Below, in pieces: positions 29,762-38,713 of a stretch of DNA of 64,000 nt; the first letter of the stretch is position 1; every line of letters starts with the position of its first letter. The translations under genes were made by a program, and so were the position numbers. The notes beneath the pieces were generated by a model. The model worked only from the letters and a program-made list of their open reading frames with translations. It did no database searches and was not told the origin of the DNA. Location of the stretch: positions 437,001-501,000 of the forward strand of contig NZ_CP013630.1 of assembly GCF_001664485.1 (NCBI RefSeq), written 5' to 3'. This DNA comes from Rhizobium sp. N324. Lineage in GTDB: Bacteria > Pseudomonadota > Alphaproteobacteria > Rhizobiales > Rhizobiaceae.

Positions 29762-30383
29762 GGTCCGGCATGTCGTCGATTGAGATGACGCCGTCCTTGT
29801 TGCGGTCCATCCGCGCAAACAGCTTGTCGAAGGCGGCGACGGCTTCCTGTTTGGAAATCTGGCCGTTCTGGTCGGTATCGATCCGATGCATCATCAACGA
29901 GGCGCGCATGATGTTGCCGCCATGGCGCATCCAGCGATGCCCGTCACGACCATCGTGCCCGTCGCGTGGCGGCCGTCCCTGGTCGTCATTATCCGGCGTC
30001 GCGGCGGCGGTATCCGTATCCTTGTTTTCGCCGGCCTGCTGCTTGCGCTGATCTCGCATCGCCTGCATCTGCGTCTTCTGGTAGGCTTGGATTTCGCCCG
30101 GCGTCAGCGAGCCGTCATTGTTGGTGTCGATCGCAGCGAAAACCTTGTCGAGGCCGGCAGTCGCCTCCTCCTTGGTGACCTTTCCGTCCTTGTTCGCGTC
30201 GAACTGCTTGAGCATTCTGACATAGGTGACTTCGCGGAAGGCGGCAGCTCCTGGACCATGTGGACCGTGCATGCCGGGGTGCTGACGCGGCCCGTCGCCG
30301 GGTGCGGCATGACCTGCCCCGGCGGCTGCGCCGAAGATCAGGGTGGAGGAAAGCGCTGCCAGTATCAGCTTGTTGCGGTACAT
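29748..30383 (-). CDS. Secreted EF-hand calcium-binding protein with four EF loops
   Basis: 211 residues with a signal peptide (about 1-26, AAGAGHA). Four EF-hand loops can be read: DANKDGKVTKEE (62-73), DTNNDGSLTPGE (86-97), DTDQNGQISKQE (169-180) and DRNKDGVISIDD (193-204). Two pairs are separated by a charged, His/Gly/Asp-rich linker (about 105-155). Expected to bind Ca2+ in the periplasm or outside; similar small calcium-binding proteins of rhizobia (calsymin type) have been linked to symbiosis, but no such link is shown here. Not in an evident operon. Confidence 0.85.
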   Translation of the reverse strand: MYRNKLILAALSSTLIFGAAAGAGHAAPGDGPRQHPGMHGPHGPGAAAFREVTYVRMLKQFDANKDGKVTKEEATAGLDKVFAAIDTNNDGSLTPGEIQAYQKTQMQAMRDQRKQQAGENKDTDTAAATPDNDDQGRPPRDGHDGRDGHRWMRHGGNIMRASLMMHRIDTDQNGQISKQEAVAAFDKLFARMDRNKDGVISIDDMPDRPLL

Positions 30384-30513
30384 CGTATTTGCCTTTCGTG
30401 AGGTGTCCCCTCACGAAGAAAGCTACGGCAGGTGGGCGGAAAGACCCAGTTAAACATCGGTAAGCTGAATGAAACTTTGGTAATCCGTCCGTCGCCGTCA
30501 GCCGGGGGCTCAA

Positions 30514-31227
30514 TCAGCCCGGACCGGCAATCTTGCCGAGAAAGGCAACGAGGTCGTCGGTGACGAAGTCGATATGATCCTCTTCGCCGCTGGTCTTTTC
30601 CCACCATTCGACGAGCGTGTCTTCCAGATTGCGCGGCACCAAGAGCACGGTCTGCATGCCGAGCGCCTTCGGCACCGTCAGGTTGCGCGGCAGATCCTCG
30701 AACATCGCCGCCTTGCTCGTTTCGACGCGTTTTAACGCCGTGAACTTGTCGTAGGTCGCCTGCGCCGGCTTCGGCACATAGTCGGCGGCGACAATATCGA
30801 AGATGTCGTCGAAATGCTCGAGAATGCCGAGCGCGCCGGCCGTCATTTCCGCATGTTTGACGCTGCCATTGGTGAAGATGAACTTTCGCCCCGGCAGCGC
30901 CTTGATCGCCTGGCCGAGTTCCGGCTGCGGCGTCAGCGCCGAATAGTCGATCGCATGCGCCTTTTCGAGAAAGTCGTTCGGGTCGATGCCGTGATGGATC
31001 ATCAGCCCCTGCAGCGTCGTGCCATGCTCGAGATAATATTGCTTCTGCAGCCTGCGCGCCTCTTCCCGCTCCATCTGTAAGAGCGCGGCGACATAGGCGG
31101 TCATGTTCTTGTCGATCTGCGCGAAGAGATTGACATGATGCGGATAGAGCGTGTTGTCGAGGTCGAAGACCCAGTCTGTGACGTGCGCGAAGTCGGTTTT
31201 GTCAGGCGTGCGGTCGATCTTTGTCAT
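30514..31227 (-). CDS. HAD-family pyrimidine 5'-nucleotidase
   Basis: 237-residue haloacid dehalogenase-like phosphatase. Motif I WVFDLDNTLYPHH contains the nucleophile Asp; motif II is FTNGS; motif III region is YVPKPAQATYDKF; motif IV Asp in MFEDLPRNL. This matches the Pyr-5-nucleotidase subfamily (SDT1-like). The ATG at 31227 (MTKIDRTPDKTDFAH) is preferred over an in-frame ATG at 31269. It is found near argB in many rhizobia. Confidence 0.85.
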   Translation of the reverse strand: MTKIDRTPDKTDFAHVTDWVFDLDNTLYPHHVNLFAQIDKNMTAYVAALLQMEREEARRLQKQYYLEHGTTLQGLMIHHGIDPNDFLEKAHAIDYSALTPQPELGQAIKALPGRKFIFTNGSVKHAEMTAGALGILEHFDDIFDIVAADYVPKPAQATYDKFTALKRVETSKAAMFEDLPRNLTVPKALGMQTVLLVPRNLEDTLVEWWEKTSGEEDHIDFVTDDLVAFLGKIAGPG

Positions 31228-31330
31228 GGCGGACTTATGACATGGGTGCAGCCGCAAGGAAATCGGCAAGAATAAAATAGACGCCCGATTTTCGGCGGAC
31301 GTCGCATGCGCGGAATGCTAGAAAGCGGAT

Positions 31331-32404
31331 ATGCTTTTCGAACGCCCCGACGATGATACGCTCTATGACGCCTTGATCGCGCGCAGCGCCGATTATGAGG
31401 GCCAGGCCAATGTTTGCGTCAAGACGACAGGCATCTTCTGCCGTCTGACCTGCCCGGCGCGCAAGCCGAAGCGGGAGAACACGCTATTCTTCGAGACGAT
31501 CGCTGCCTGCATGCATTCCGGCTTCCGTCCCTGCCGGCGCTGCCGGCCGCTGGAGCAGCCGGGCCGGGAGCCGATCGTCGACGCGCTGCTGGCCGCGCTT
31601 GACGGCGAGCCGGAGGTTCGCTGGACGGAAGACGAGCTGGTGCGCCGCGGCCATGATCCCTCGACGGTGCGCCGCGCCTTCAAACGGGCGCTCGGCATGA
31701 CCTTCCATGATATCGTCCGCTATATCAGGCTCGGCGAAGCGGCCCGGCAACTGGCCGATGGCGCGCGGGTCATCGATGCGCAGATCGACGCCGGCTACGA
31801 GTCTCCGAGCGGCTTTCGCACGGCTTTTCAGCGGCTCGTCGGCAAGGCGCCGGCGCTTTCGCAGAACCGCGAACTGCTGTTTGCCGACTGGTTCGACACG
31901 CCGCTCGGACCGATGATCGCGGTTGCCGACAAAACCTGCCTGCATCTTCTCGAATTTCACGACCGCAAGGCGCTGCCGAGCGAGCTCAAGGCACTGCAGA
32001 AACGGGTCCGCTCCTCGGTCGCGATCGGCCGCAGCCCTGTCATCGATCAGATCGAGGCGGAGATCCGGGATTATTTCGAGGGACGGCTCACCGTTTTCGC
32101 GACGCCATTGGCGCTCGGCGGCACAGCCTTCGAAAAACATGTCTGGGCAAAGCTGATGGCGATCCCTGTCGGAAAGACGCGCGCCTATGGCGATCTCGCA
32201 AGGGAGATGCAAAGGCCGGAGGTGGTACGTGCCGTCGGCCGCGCCAATGGCGCCAACCAGCTGGCCATCATCGTGCCATGCCATCGTATCCTCGGCGCGG
32301 ACGGATCGCTGACTGGCTACGGCGGCGGGCTCTGGCGCAAGCAATGGCTGCTGCGCCATGAAGAAAAGATCAGCACACAGGCGAAGATGGAGGAGACAGC
32401 ATGA
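31331..32404 (+). CDS. ada: Ada: DNA alkylation-damage sensor and O6-methylguanine-DNA methyltransferase
   Basis: Bifunctional repair protein of 357 residues. The N-terminal domain has four zinc Cys ligands at 37, 41, 68 and 71 (GIFCRLTC and RPCRRC), one of which accepts methyl groups from phosphotriesters. An AraC-type helix-turn-helix region follows (about 80-178). The C-terminal methyltransferase has active Cys317 in IIVPCHRILGADG. When methylated, Ada activates its own and repair promoters. It overlaps the next gene by 4 bases. Confidence 0.93.
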   Translation: MLFERPDDDTLYDALIARSADYEGQANVCVKTTGIFCRLTCPARKPKRENTLFFETIAACMHSGFRPCRRCRPLEQPGREPIVDALLAALDGEPEVRWTEDELVRRGHDPSTVRRAFKRALGMTFHDIVRYIRLGEAARQLADGARVIDAQIDAGYESPSGFRTAFQRLVGKAPALSQNRELLFADWFDTPLGPMIAVADKTCLHLLEFHDRKALPSELKALQKRVRSSVAIGRSPVIDQIEAEIRDYFEGRLTVFATPLALGGTAFEKHVWAKLMAIPVGKTRAYGDLAREMQRPEVVRAVGRANGANQLAIIVPCHRILGADGSLTGYGGGLWRKQWLLRHEEKISTQAKMEETA

Positions 32405-33171
32405 ATCAGACTGAGAAGGCCAAGGCATTCGCCGCGCTTCACCAAAAGGGCAATCCGATCGTCCTCTACAATATCTGGGATGCCGGCACGGCAAAGGCGG
32501 TAACGGATGCCGGCGCCAAGGCGCTGGCGACCGGAAGCTGGTCGGTTGCCGCGGCCCACGGGTTCGCCGATGGCGAGAAACTGCCGATGTCGGTGCTTGT
32601 GGAGACGGCGAAATCCATCATCGACTTCGTCGATCTGCCGCTTTCGGTGGATTTCGAAGGCGCCTATTCGGCGGAGCCCGTGGCGGCGGCCGCCAATGTC
32701 GCCAGGCTGGTCGAGGTCGGCGCCGTCGGCATCAATTTCGAAGATCGGGTGGTTGCCGGCGAGGGGCTCTATCCCGCCGAGAGCCAGGCGGCCCGCATCC
32801 GCGCCATTCGCGCCATGGCCGATGGCAAGGATATTCCCTTCTTCATCAACGCCCGCACCGATCTTTTCCTGGCCGAGAGCGATCTTGCCAAGCATGCCGG
32901 TCTGGTGGACGAGGCGATCGAGCGGGGCAGGGCCTATGCGGCGGCCGGCGGCAACGGCTTCTTCGTGCCCGGCCTGATCGATCCTGGCTTGATCGAAAAG
33001 ATCTGCGCCGCATCGGCTCTGCCGGTCAATGTCATGATGCGGGCCGGCGCTCCCGATGTGAAAACCCTGGCAAGGCTCGGCGTCGGCCGCATCAGCTATG
33101 GGCCGGGGCCCTACCGGTCGATGATGGAAAAGCTGAAGCAGGAGGCGGCGGCGATTTACAGCCCGCTCTGA
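32401..33171 (+). CDS. Isocitrate lyase / phosphoenolpyruvate mutase family protein
   Basis: 256-residue TIM-barrel enzyme of the PEP mutase/isocitrate lyase superfamily. The opening KGNPIVLYNIWDAGTAKAV, metal-site DFEGAYS, INFEDRV and FFINARTDLFL are visible. It lacks the KKCGH motif of true isocitrate lyase, so it may be a 2-methylisocitrate- or oxaloacetate-cleaving relative. The ATG lies within the ada stop (ATGA), so it is translationally linked to ada. A role in alkylation response is not known. Confidence 0.83.
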   Translation: MNQTEKAKAFAALHQKGNPIVLYNIWDAGTAKAVTDAGAKALATGSWSVAAAHGFADGEKLPMSVLVETAKSIIDFVDLPLSVDFEGAYSAEPVAAAANVARLVEVGAVGINFEDRVVAGEGLYPAESQAARIRAIRAMADGKDIPFFINARTDLFLAESDLAKHAGLVDEAIERGRAYAAAGGNGFFVPGLIDPGLIEKICAASALPVNVMMRAGAPDVKTLARLGVGRISYGPGPYRSMMEKLKQEAAAIYSPL

Positions 33172-33174
33172 GAT

Positions 33175-33216
33175 ATTTTCGGGCCGCATCCGCATGAAAG
33201 GCTGCGGCCCGAAAAT
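33175..33216. terminator. Terminator hairpin between the ICL-family gene and lldD
   Basis: attttcgggccgca (33175-33188) pairs with tgcggcccgaaaat (33203-33216). A T-run lies at each outer side, so it can end transcription from both converging genes. Confidence 0.75.
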
Positions 33217-33231
33217 GACATCCCGCTCCGC

Positions 33232-34380
33232 TCAGGAACGGAAGCGCAGATTGCGCCGTGTCAGCTGGTCGACCGAGGTGCAGCCCATCAGCTTCATGCC
33301 GCGCTCGATCTCGGTGCGTATCGTCTCCAGCGCCCGTTCGACGCCGGGCCGTCCGGCGGCGGCAAGCGGGAAGAGATAGTAGCGGCCGAGGCCGACGGCT
33401 TTGGCCCCCAGCGACAAGGCTTTCAGAACATGCGTGCCCCGCTGCACGCCGCCATCCATCATCACGTCGATCCGGTCGCCGACCGCATCGACGATTTCGG
33501 CCAGCTGGTCGAAGGCGCTGCGCGAACCGTCGAGCTGGCGCCCGCCATGATTGGAGAGCACGATGCCGGTGCAGCCGATCTCGACGGCGCGCTTGGCGTC
33601 TTCGACCGACATGATGCCCTTGAGGCAGAACTGGCCGCCCCAGGCGCGTACCATCTCCGCCACGTCGTCCCATGACATGGAGGGATCGAGCATTTCGGTG
33701 AAGTAGCGGCTGATCGACAGCGCGCCGCCATCCATCTTGACGTGGTTTTCGAGCTGCGGCAGCCGGAAGCGCTCATGCGTCAGCCAGTCGATCGCCCAGG
33801 AGGGCTTGATCGCAAACTGCGTCATGCCGGCAAGATTGAGCTTGAAGGGAATGGCAAAACCGGTGCGCTTGTCGCGCTCGCGGTTGCCGCCGGTGATGCT
33901 GTCGACCGTCAGCATCATCGCCTGCACGCCGGCAGTTTTCGCCCGCGCCATCATCTCGTGGTTGAGGCCGCGGTCCTTGTGGAAATAGAACTGATAGACC
34001 TGCGGCCCGGCGCTGAGCTGTCTGGCTTCCTCAAGGCTGATCGTGCCGAGCGAGGAGACGCCGAACATCGTGCCGTGTTTGGCCGCCGCCGCCGCCACCG
34101 CCCGCTCCCCCTGGTGGTGAAACAGCCGCTGCAGCGCCGTCGGCGAGCAATAGACCGGCATCGCCAGCTTCTGCCCCATGACCGTCACCGACATGTCGAC
34201 CTCGGCCACGCCCCTGAGAACATCGGGCACCAGATCGCAAGCCTCGAAGGCGGCGGTATTGCGCCGATACGTCACCTCGTCATCGGCCGCACCGTCGATA
34301 TAATCGAAGATCGGCCCGGGAAGACGCCGCTTGGCCATGCGCCGGAAGTCGTGGAAATTATAGCAGTCTGTAAGGCGCAT
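33232..34380 (-). CDS. lldD: FMN-dependent alpha-hydroxy-acid dehydrogenase (L-lactate dehydrogenase type)
   Basis: 382 residues of the FMN-dependent 2-hydroxy acid oxidase fold. The active-site stretch IVLSNHGGRQLDGSRSAFD contains the catalytic His and substrate-binding Arg; the N-terminal RRLPGPIFDYIDGAADDE is the usual FMN-domain start. Probably oxidises L-lactate to pyruvate at the membrane; the specific substrate is inferred. It converges with the ICL-family gene. The region upstream (34381-34600) holds no gene and then the IS element. Confidence 0.85.
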   Translation of the reverse strand: MRLTDCYNFHDFRRMAKRRLPGPIFDYIDGAADDEVTYRRNTAAFEACDLVPDVLRGVAEVDMSVTVMGQKLAMPVYCSPTALQRLFHHQGERAVAAAAAKHGTMFGVSSLGTISLEEARQLSAGPQVYQFYFHKDRGLNHEMMARAKTAGVQAMMLTVDSITGGNRERDKRTGFAIPFKLNLAGMTQFAIKPSWAIDWLTHERFRLPQLENHVKMDGGALSISRYFTEMLDPSMSWDDVAEMVRAWGGQFCLKGIMSVEDAKRAVEIGCTGIVLSNHGGRQLDGSRSAFDQLAEIVDAVGDRIDVMMDGGVQRGTHVLKALSLGAKAVGLGRYYLFPLAAAGRPGVERALETIRTEIERGMKLMGCTSVDQLTRRNLRFRS

Positions 34381-34604
34381 CTGTTTGCTCGACCCGTTTG
34401 GTTTTCAGGCCGCAACCTAAAACACGATTCGAAATCTTGCCAAGGCTACATCGGACGATTTGCGACCTGTCGGATGGATATTGGGGCTTGGGTGGGTTTG
34501 CAGGCGGACAATGATCTGCGGCGAGCGCACCTCATGCAGAGGCTGAGCGGTCTCTCCCTGGCCTGTGCCTCGGCGCGGCATCCTCCAACCTGCCTCATCC
34601 TGAG

Positions 34605-36131
34605 AGCCTGTGAATGTTTGGTAGCGGAGGCGATTGGATTGTGATTCTGTTGGGTCGTTGATTTGCTTGGGGGATGATGGTGGGCGACGACCTGTTCGAA
34701 GGATTGCCGGTGCATGGAGCGCGGCGAAGTGCTCAGGTGGGACGCGGAGCGGCGCGCATGCGTGAGCCGGTGCGCGATCAGATCGAGTTGCGTGCCGTCG
34801 ATATCGACAGCTTGATCGGCCAGGATCATGCGGTGCGGGTCATTTGGAACTATGTCGAGGGACTGGATCTGAGCACGCTCGAAGATCGGATCAAGGCGCG
34901 TGAGCACCGGCCAGGCCATCCACCGATTTCGCCACGGCTTTTGCTGGCGCTGTGGCTCTATGCCAGCAGCGACGGCGTCGGCAGCGCGCGGGCGCTGGAA
35001 CGGCAGTGCGGGAGCCACGACGTCTATCGCTGGCTGTGCGGCGGTGTCTCGGTGAACTATCACACACTGTCGGATTTTCGGGTTGGTTGCGCCGATTTGC
35101 TCGACCGGCTGCTTGCCGAGCATCTGGCGGCGCTTGCCGGTGCCGGCCTCGTCACTCTCGATTGTCTGGCGCAGGATGGCGTGCGGGTCCGGGCAAGCGC
35201 GGGTGCGGCCTCGTTCGGCCGCAAAGCGACGCTTGATCGGCATCTTTCCATTGCCGAGGCGGTTGTGGATCAGCTCAAGCACGAGGTCGATGCGCGTTCG
35301 GATGCCAGCACTCGGCGCATCGAGGCGGCCAGGGAGCGGGCGGCGCGCGAGCGCGGCGAGCGGCTCAGAGCAGCCCAGGTCGCTCTTGACGAGATCGAGC
35401 GCCATCGCCAGGCGCGCGAAGAAAAGCGCGGCAATGGCAAAAAGCCGAAGGAGCCGCGCGCCTCCAGCACGGATGCACAGGCGCGGGTGATGAAGATGGC
35501 CGACGGCGGCTTCCGCCCGGGTTATAATGTGCAGGTTGCGAGCACGGCCGGTGAGCAGTTCGTGGTCGGGCTCGAGGTGACCAATGCCGGCTCCGATCGC
35601 GGCCTCATGCGGCCGATGCTGGAGCGGTTGCGCGCGCTAAGCGGCCATCTGCCGCGGCGCTATCTCGCCGATGGCGGCTTTGGCAGCGCTGAAGATATCG
35701 AGTGGGCGCACGGCGAAGGGGTTGAGGTCTTTTGTCCGCCCACTCAGTCCAAGCACGGAACCGATCCCTTCTTGCCGCGCCGCGGCGACGGTCCGGGTGT
35801 GTCGGCCTGGCGGGCCCGCATGGCAAGCGAGGCGGGCAAGGCTCAGTACAAACCCCGATCGATCTGCGAATGCGTCCATGCCCGCTGGCGCAACTGGAAT
35901 CTGCGACAATTGACGGTGCGCGGCATCGAAAAGGTCCAGGCCGTCGTGCTCTGCTACGCACTCACCAACAATATCTTGCAAGGCCATCGGCTTGCCAAGG
36001 GCTGAGCCACTGTCACCACCCAGACACCAACACGCGACCATCCGAACGCAGCGCGCAATCGCCTGACGCTCGACTGCATCGGCCAGCCAAGATCGGCCAA
36101 AAACGCGCCGGATTCAAAAGCTTCACAAGCT
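34605..36131 (+). mobile_element. Complete IS1182-family insertion sequence
   Basis: 1527 bp. The left end agcctgtgaatgtttgg and the inverse of the right end, agcttgtgaagcttttg, form imperfect terminal repeats, and ctgag is duplicated on both sides (34600-34604 and 36132-36136). Joining the flanks at the duplication restores cctcatcctgagg, itself a palindrome, followed by a repeat-like sequence (cgaagcctcgaagga). The IS therefore seems to have inserted into the tip of an intergenic palindrome. Ends were set by eye. Confidence 0.7.
34674..36005 (+). CDS. IS1182-family transposase
   Basis: 443-residue DDE transposase. The N-terminal domain (DQIELRAVDIDSLIGQDHAVR) is the DUF772/helix-turn-helix region typical of the family. 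Catalytic acidic residues are probably in TLDCLAQDGVRVR, RYLADGGFGSAED and the later ICECVHARWRNWNLRQL region. There is an Arg-rich coiled-coil insert (about 200-265). The reading frame is intact and lies within the inverted repeats, so the element may still be active. Confidence 0.88.
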   Translation: MMVGDDLFEGLPVHGARRSAQVGRGAARMREPVRDQIELRAVDIDSLIGQDHAVRVIWNYVEGLDLSTLEDRIKAREHRPGHPPISPRLLLALWLYASSDGVGSARALERQCGSHDVYRWLCGGVSVNYHTLSDFRVGCADLLDRLLAEHLAALAGAGLVTLDCLAQDGVRVRASAGAASFGRKATLDRHLSIAEAVVDQLKHEVDARSDASTRRIEAARERAARERGERLRAAQVALDEIERHRQAREEKRGNGKKPKEPRASSTDAQARVMKMADGGFRPGYNVQVASTAGEQFVVGLEVTNAGSDRGLMRPMLERLRALSGHLPRRYLADGGFGSAEDIEWAHGEGVEVFCPPTQSKHGTDPFLPRRGDGPGVSAWRARMASEAGKAQYKPRSICECVHARWRNWNLRQLTVRGIEKVQAVVLCYALTNNILQGHRLAKG

Positions 36132-36283
36132 CTGAGGCGCGCAGCCCGCAGGGCGAAGCCTCGAAGGACACGCCGCGGCATCGCTCCTTGCATCATCGAC
36201 CGCCAGTGCACCCGCCCCTCCCTTCGAGGTCCCTCCGGGGCACCGCAGGGTGAGGCTCTCTTGAATGCCGGCGATATATTCGC

Positions 36284-37171
36284 TCAGGGAACGATCAGCG
36301 TGCCGATGCCGTGTTCGGTGAAGATTTCCAGCAGGACGGAATGGGCGGTCTTGCCGTTCAGGATGACGACGCCCTGGACGCCGGCCTTGATCGCGTCGAT
36401 GCAGGTCTCGACCTTGGGGATCATGCCGCCCGAGATCGTGCCGTCGGCGATCAGCGCATGGGCTTCGGCGACGGAAAGCTCCTTGATCAGCTGGCCGTTC
36501 TTGTCGAGCACGCCGGCCACATCGGTCAGGAACAGCAGCCGGGTGGCGTTCAGCGCCCCGGCTATGGCGCCGGCGAAGGTATCGGCATTGATATTGTAGG
36601 TGGCGCCGTCGCGGCCGGGCGCGACGGGGGCGATCACCGGGATCATCTCGGAGCGGGCAAGCAGATCGAGCAGCGTGCGGTCGACCTCGACCACCTCGCC
36701 GACGAAGCCGAGATCGAGCACCCGCTCGATGTTGGAATCCGGATCCTTGACGGTCTTGCGCGCCTTTTCGGCGAAGACCATGTTGCCGTCCTTGCCGCAC
36801 AGGCCGATCGCCCATTCGCCGGTCTGGTTGATCAGCGCGACGATTTCCTTGTTGATCGAGCCGGCGAGCACCATCTCGACGATCTCGACCGTCTTCTGGT
36901 CGGTGACGCGCAGCCCGCCCTCGAATTTCGATTCGATGCCCATCTTGTTCAGCATGGCGCCGATCTGCGGGCCGCCGCCGTGAACGACGATCGGGTTGAC
37001 GCCGGATTGCTTCAACAGTGCGATGTCGCTGGCAAAGGCCTTGCCGAGCTCGGGATTGCCCATGGCGTGGCCGCCATATTTCACGACGATCGTCTTGTTC
37101 TCGTAACGCTGCATGAAGGGCAGCGCCTTGGCCAGAAGCCGTGCCTGCAGTTCGCTTTCGGACTCGTTCAT
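36284..37171 (-). CDS. argB: Acetylglutamate kinase
   Basis: Second step of arginine synthesis, phosphorylating N-acetyl-L-glutamate. 295 residues of the amino acid kinase fold: [13 protein letters not shown] (phosphate-binding Lys), [10 protein letters not shown] (substrate), and the C-terminal [15 protein letters not shown]. The N-terminal helix (about 1-25) is the arginine-sensing extension found in feedback-inhibited hexameric enzymes. ATG 37171 (MNESESELQ) is preferred over the longer open frame. Confidence 0.95.
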   Translation of the reverse strand: MNESESELQARLLAKALPFMQRYENKTIVVKYGGHAMGNPELGKAFASDIALLKQSGVNPIVVHGGGPQIGAMLNKMGIESKFEGGLRVTDQKTVEIVEMVLAGSINKEIVALINQTGEWAIGLCGKDGNMVFAEKARKTVKDPDSNIERVLDLGFVGEVVEVDRTLLDLLARSEMIPVIAPVAPGRDGATYNINADTFAGAIAGALNATRLLFLTDVAGVLDKNGQLIKELSVAEAHALIADGTISGGMIPKVETCIDAIKAGVQGVVILNGKTAHSVLLEIFTEHGIGTLIVP

Positions 37172-37314
37172 GGGGACCCCGCGGAATTGTTCGCGGCCTT
37201 TTATCGCAAGTTTCCGACAGAGGGAATAATCCAGAGGGCAATAGTTTTTCGTATCTGGCGCGGAGCCGGCGGCCTTTGCCGTGCGGCGCATGCAAGCGTG
37301 ATATGAGGAACGGC

Positions 37315-37854
37315 ATGCAAGGCGATGAGATTGCAGACCTGATCGGCCGCGTCGCGCTCGGCGACCGCAGGGCCTTTGTTGCCCTTTACAATCAGACCGG
37401 AGCGAAACTTTTTGCCATCTGCCTGCGTATCTTGAAGGATCGCACGGAAGCCGAAGAAGCCCTGCAGGAAATCTATATCAGCATCTGGCAAAGGGCTGGA
37501 AGTTTCCAGGCAGCCACGGGTTCGCCTTCGGCATGGCTTTCGGCGATTGCCCGCAACCGGTCGATCGATACGCTGAGGACGCGCAAGCCTGTCGCCGACG
37601 AATTGGACAGCGCCTACGATCTTGCCGACGCCGCACTCGACCCGGAAATGCAGACGGTGACGAAGGATGAAGGAAGGCGGATTGACACCTGCATGGAAGA
37701 GTTGGAAGCTGATCGTGCGGTCGCGGTGAAACGGGCTTATGTCGAAGGGCTGAGCTATCAGGAACTGGCCGATCAGTTTGGTGTGCCGCTGAACACGATG
37801 CGGACCTGGCTCAGGCGCAGCCTGTTGAAACTGAGAGAGTGCATGGAACGATGA
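37315..37854 (+). CDS. ECF sigma factor, SigK-like
   Basis: 179 residues with sigma regions 2 (about 12-75: [20 protein letters not shown] then [19 protein letters not shown]) and 4 (about 125-178: [20 protein letters not shown] then [10 protein letters not shown]) and no region 3, the ECF type. ATG 37315 has gagga 6 bases upstream; ATG 37303 would add 4 residues. It overlaps the anti-sigma gene by 4 bases. The pairing with an RskA-like anti-sigma and a fasciclin protein matches the SigK group (ECF19). Confidence 0.88.
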   Translation: MQGDEIADLIGRVALGDRRAFVALYNQTGAKLFAICLRILKDRTEAEEALQEIYISIWQRAGSFQAATGSPSAWLSAIARNRSIDTLRTRKPVADELDSAYDLADAALDPEMQTVTKDEGRRIDTCMEELEADRAVAVKRAYVEGLSYQELADQFGVPLNTMRTWLRRSLLKLRECMER

Positions 37855-38570
37855 CATCGCCCGACAAAAGCAAGGGAGACCGCTCCCGCGACGAGGTTCT
37901 CGCCGGCGAATATGTGCTCGGCGTCCTGTCGCTGCAGGACCGGCGGGTGGTGGAAGAGCGCATGCGCCACGATCGGCCCTTTGCGGCGATCGTCAGCCGC
38001 TGGGAAACCAATCTTTCCGCCTTCAATGACGAGTATGAAACCGCCGCTCCAAACCGGGAAACCTTCAAGCGGATCGAGGCACGGCTTTTCGGCGATGCTG
38101 AAAAACCGGCATCCTTTTCGCAAGGGCTCTGGAATTCGGCGGTTTTCTGGCGCTCGCTGAGCTTTGCCTGCATCGTCGTCGCCGTCAGCGCCGTCATCTT
38201 CGCCTCCGGCGTGGTGCCTGAGCCGCAGGGACCGACACCGCTGGTGGCCTCGCTTTCCGGCCAGAACAGCGCCATCAATCTTCTTGCCTCCTACGAGCTG
38301 CAGAGCGGCCGGCTGAAGATCGTGCCGGTCGCTGCCGGCAAGCCGGAGGAGAAGTCGCTGGAACTCTGGCTGGTGCCGGGCAGCGGCCTGCCGAAATCGC
38401 TCGGCGTCTTCCAGCCGGGCGAAAGCGGCGAACTCGTCATATCAGCCGATCTGCGCGGCCATCTCGCCGATGGCGCAACGCTGGCCGTCAGCCTCGAACC
38501 CTTCGGCGGCTCGCCGACCGGCCAGGCCACCGGTCCGGTGATCGCCAGCGGCGCTTTACGCCGGCCATGA
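37851..38570 (+). CDS. RskA-like membrane anti-sigma factor
   Basis: 239 residues. The N-terminal cytoplasmic part (about 1-90, DEVLAGEYVLGVLSLQDRRV) is the sigma-binding domain; a membrane helix follows (about 99-120, RSLSFACIVVAVSAVIFASG). The C-terminal periplasmic part is the RskA domain (about 130-237, ELWLVPGSGLPKSLGVF). It should hold the neighbouring sigma factor inactive until proteolysis releases it. The ATG overlaps the sigma stop (ATGA). Confidence 0.87.
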   Translation: MTSPDKSKGDRSRDEVLAGEYVLGVLSLQDRRVVEERMRHDRPFAAIVSRWETNLSAFNDEYETAAPNRETFKRIEARLFGDAEKPASFSQGLWNSAVFWRSLSFACIVVAVSAVIFASGVVPEPQGPTPLVASLSGQNSAINLLASYELQSGRLKIVPVAAGKPEEKSLELWLVPGSGLPKSLGVFQPGESGELVISADLRGHLADGATLAVSLEPFGGSPTGQATGPVIASGALRRP

Positions 38571-38713
38571 TCGGGCGCCGGCCGCAAATCGTGCCGGCCG
38601 TAAAATCATTTTCTCTTCCCTGAAACTCTTTGGCGCGGCCCCCCGTAGTTCGAAATGTCCGGACGACGCTCAGGCATAAAGCCCCGCGGATGGTGTCCGG
38701 TGAGGAGAAAATC

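Noticed and set aside
38610..38660. ECF promoter-like tgaaac ... cgtag upstream of the fasciclin gene
   Set aside because: The same motif with equal spacing is not present upstream of the sigma gene, so I cannot support it.
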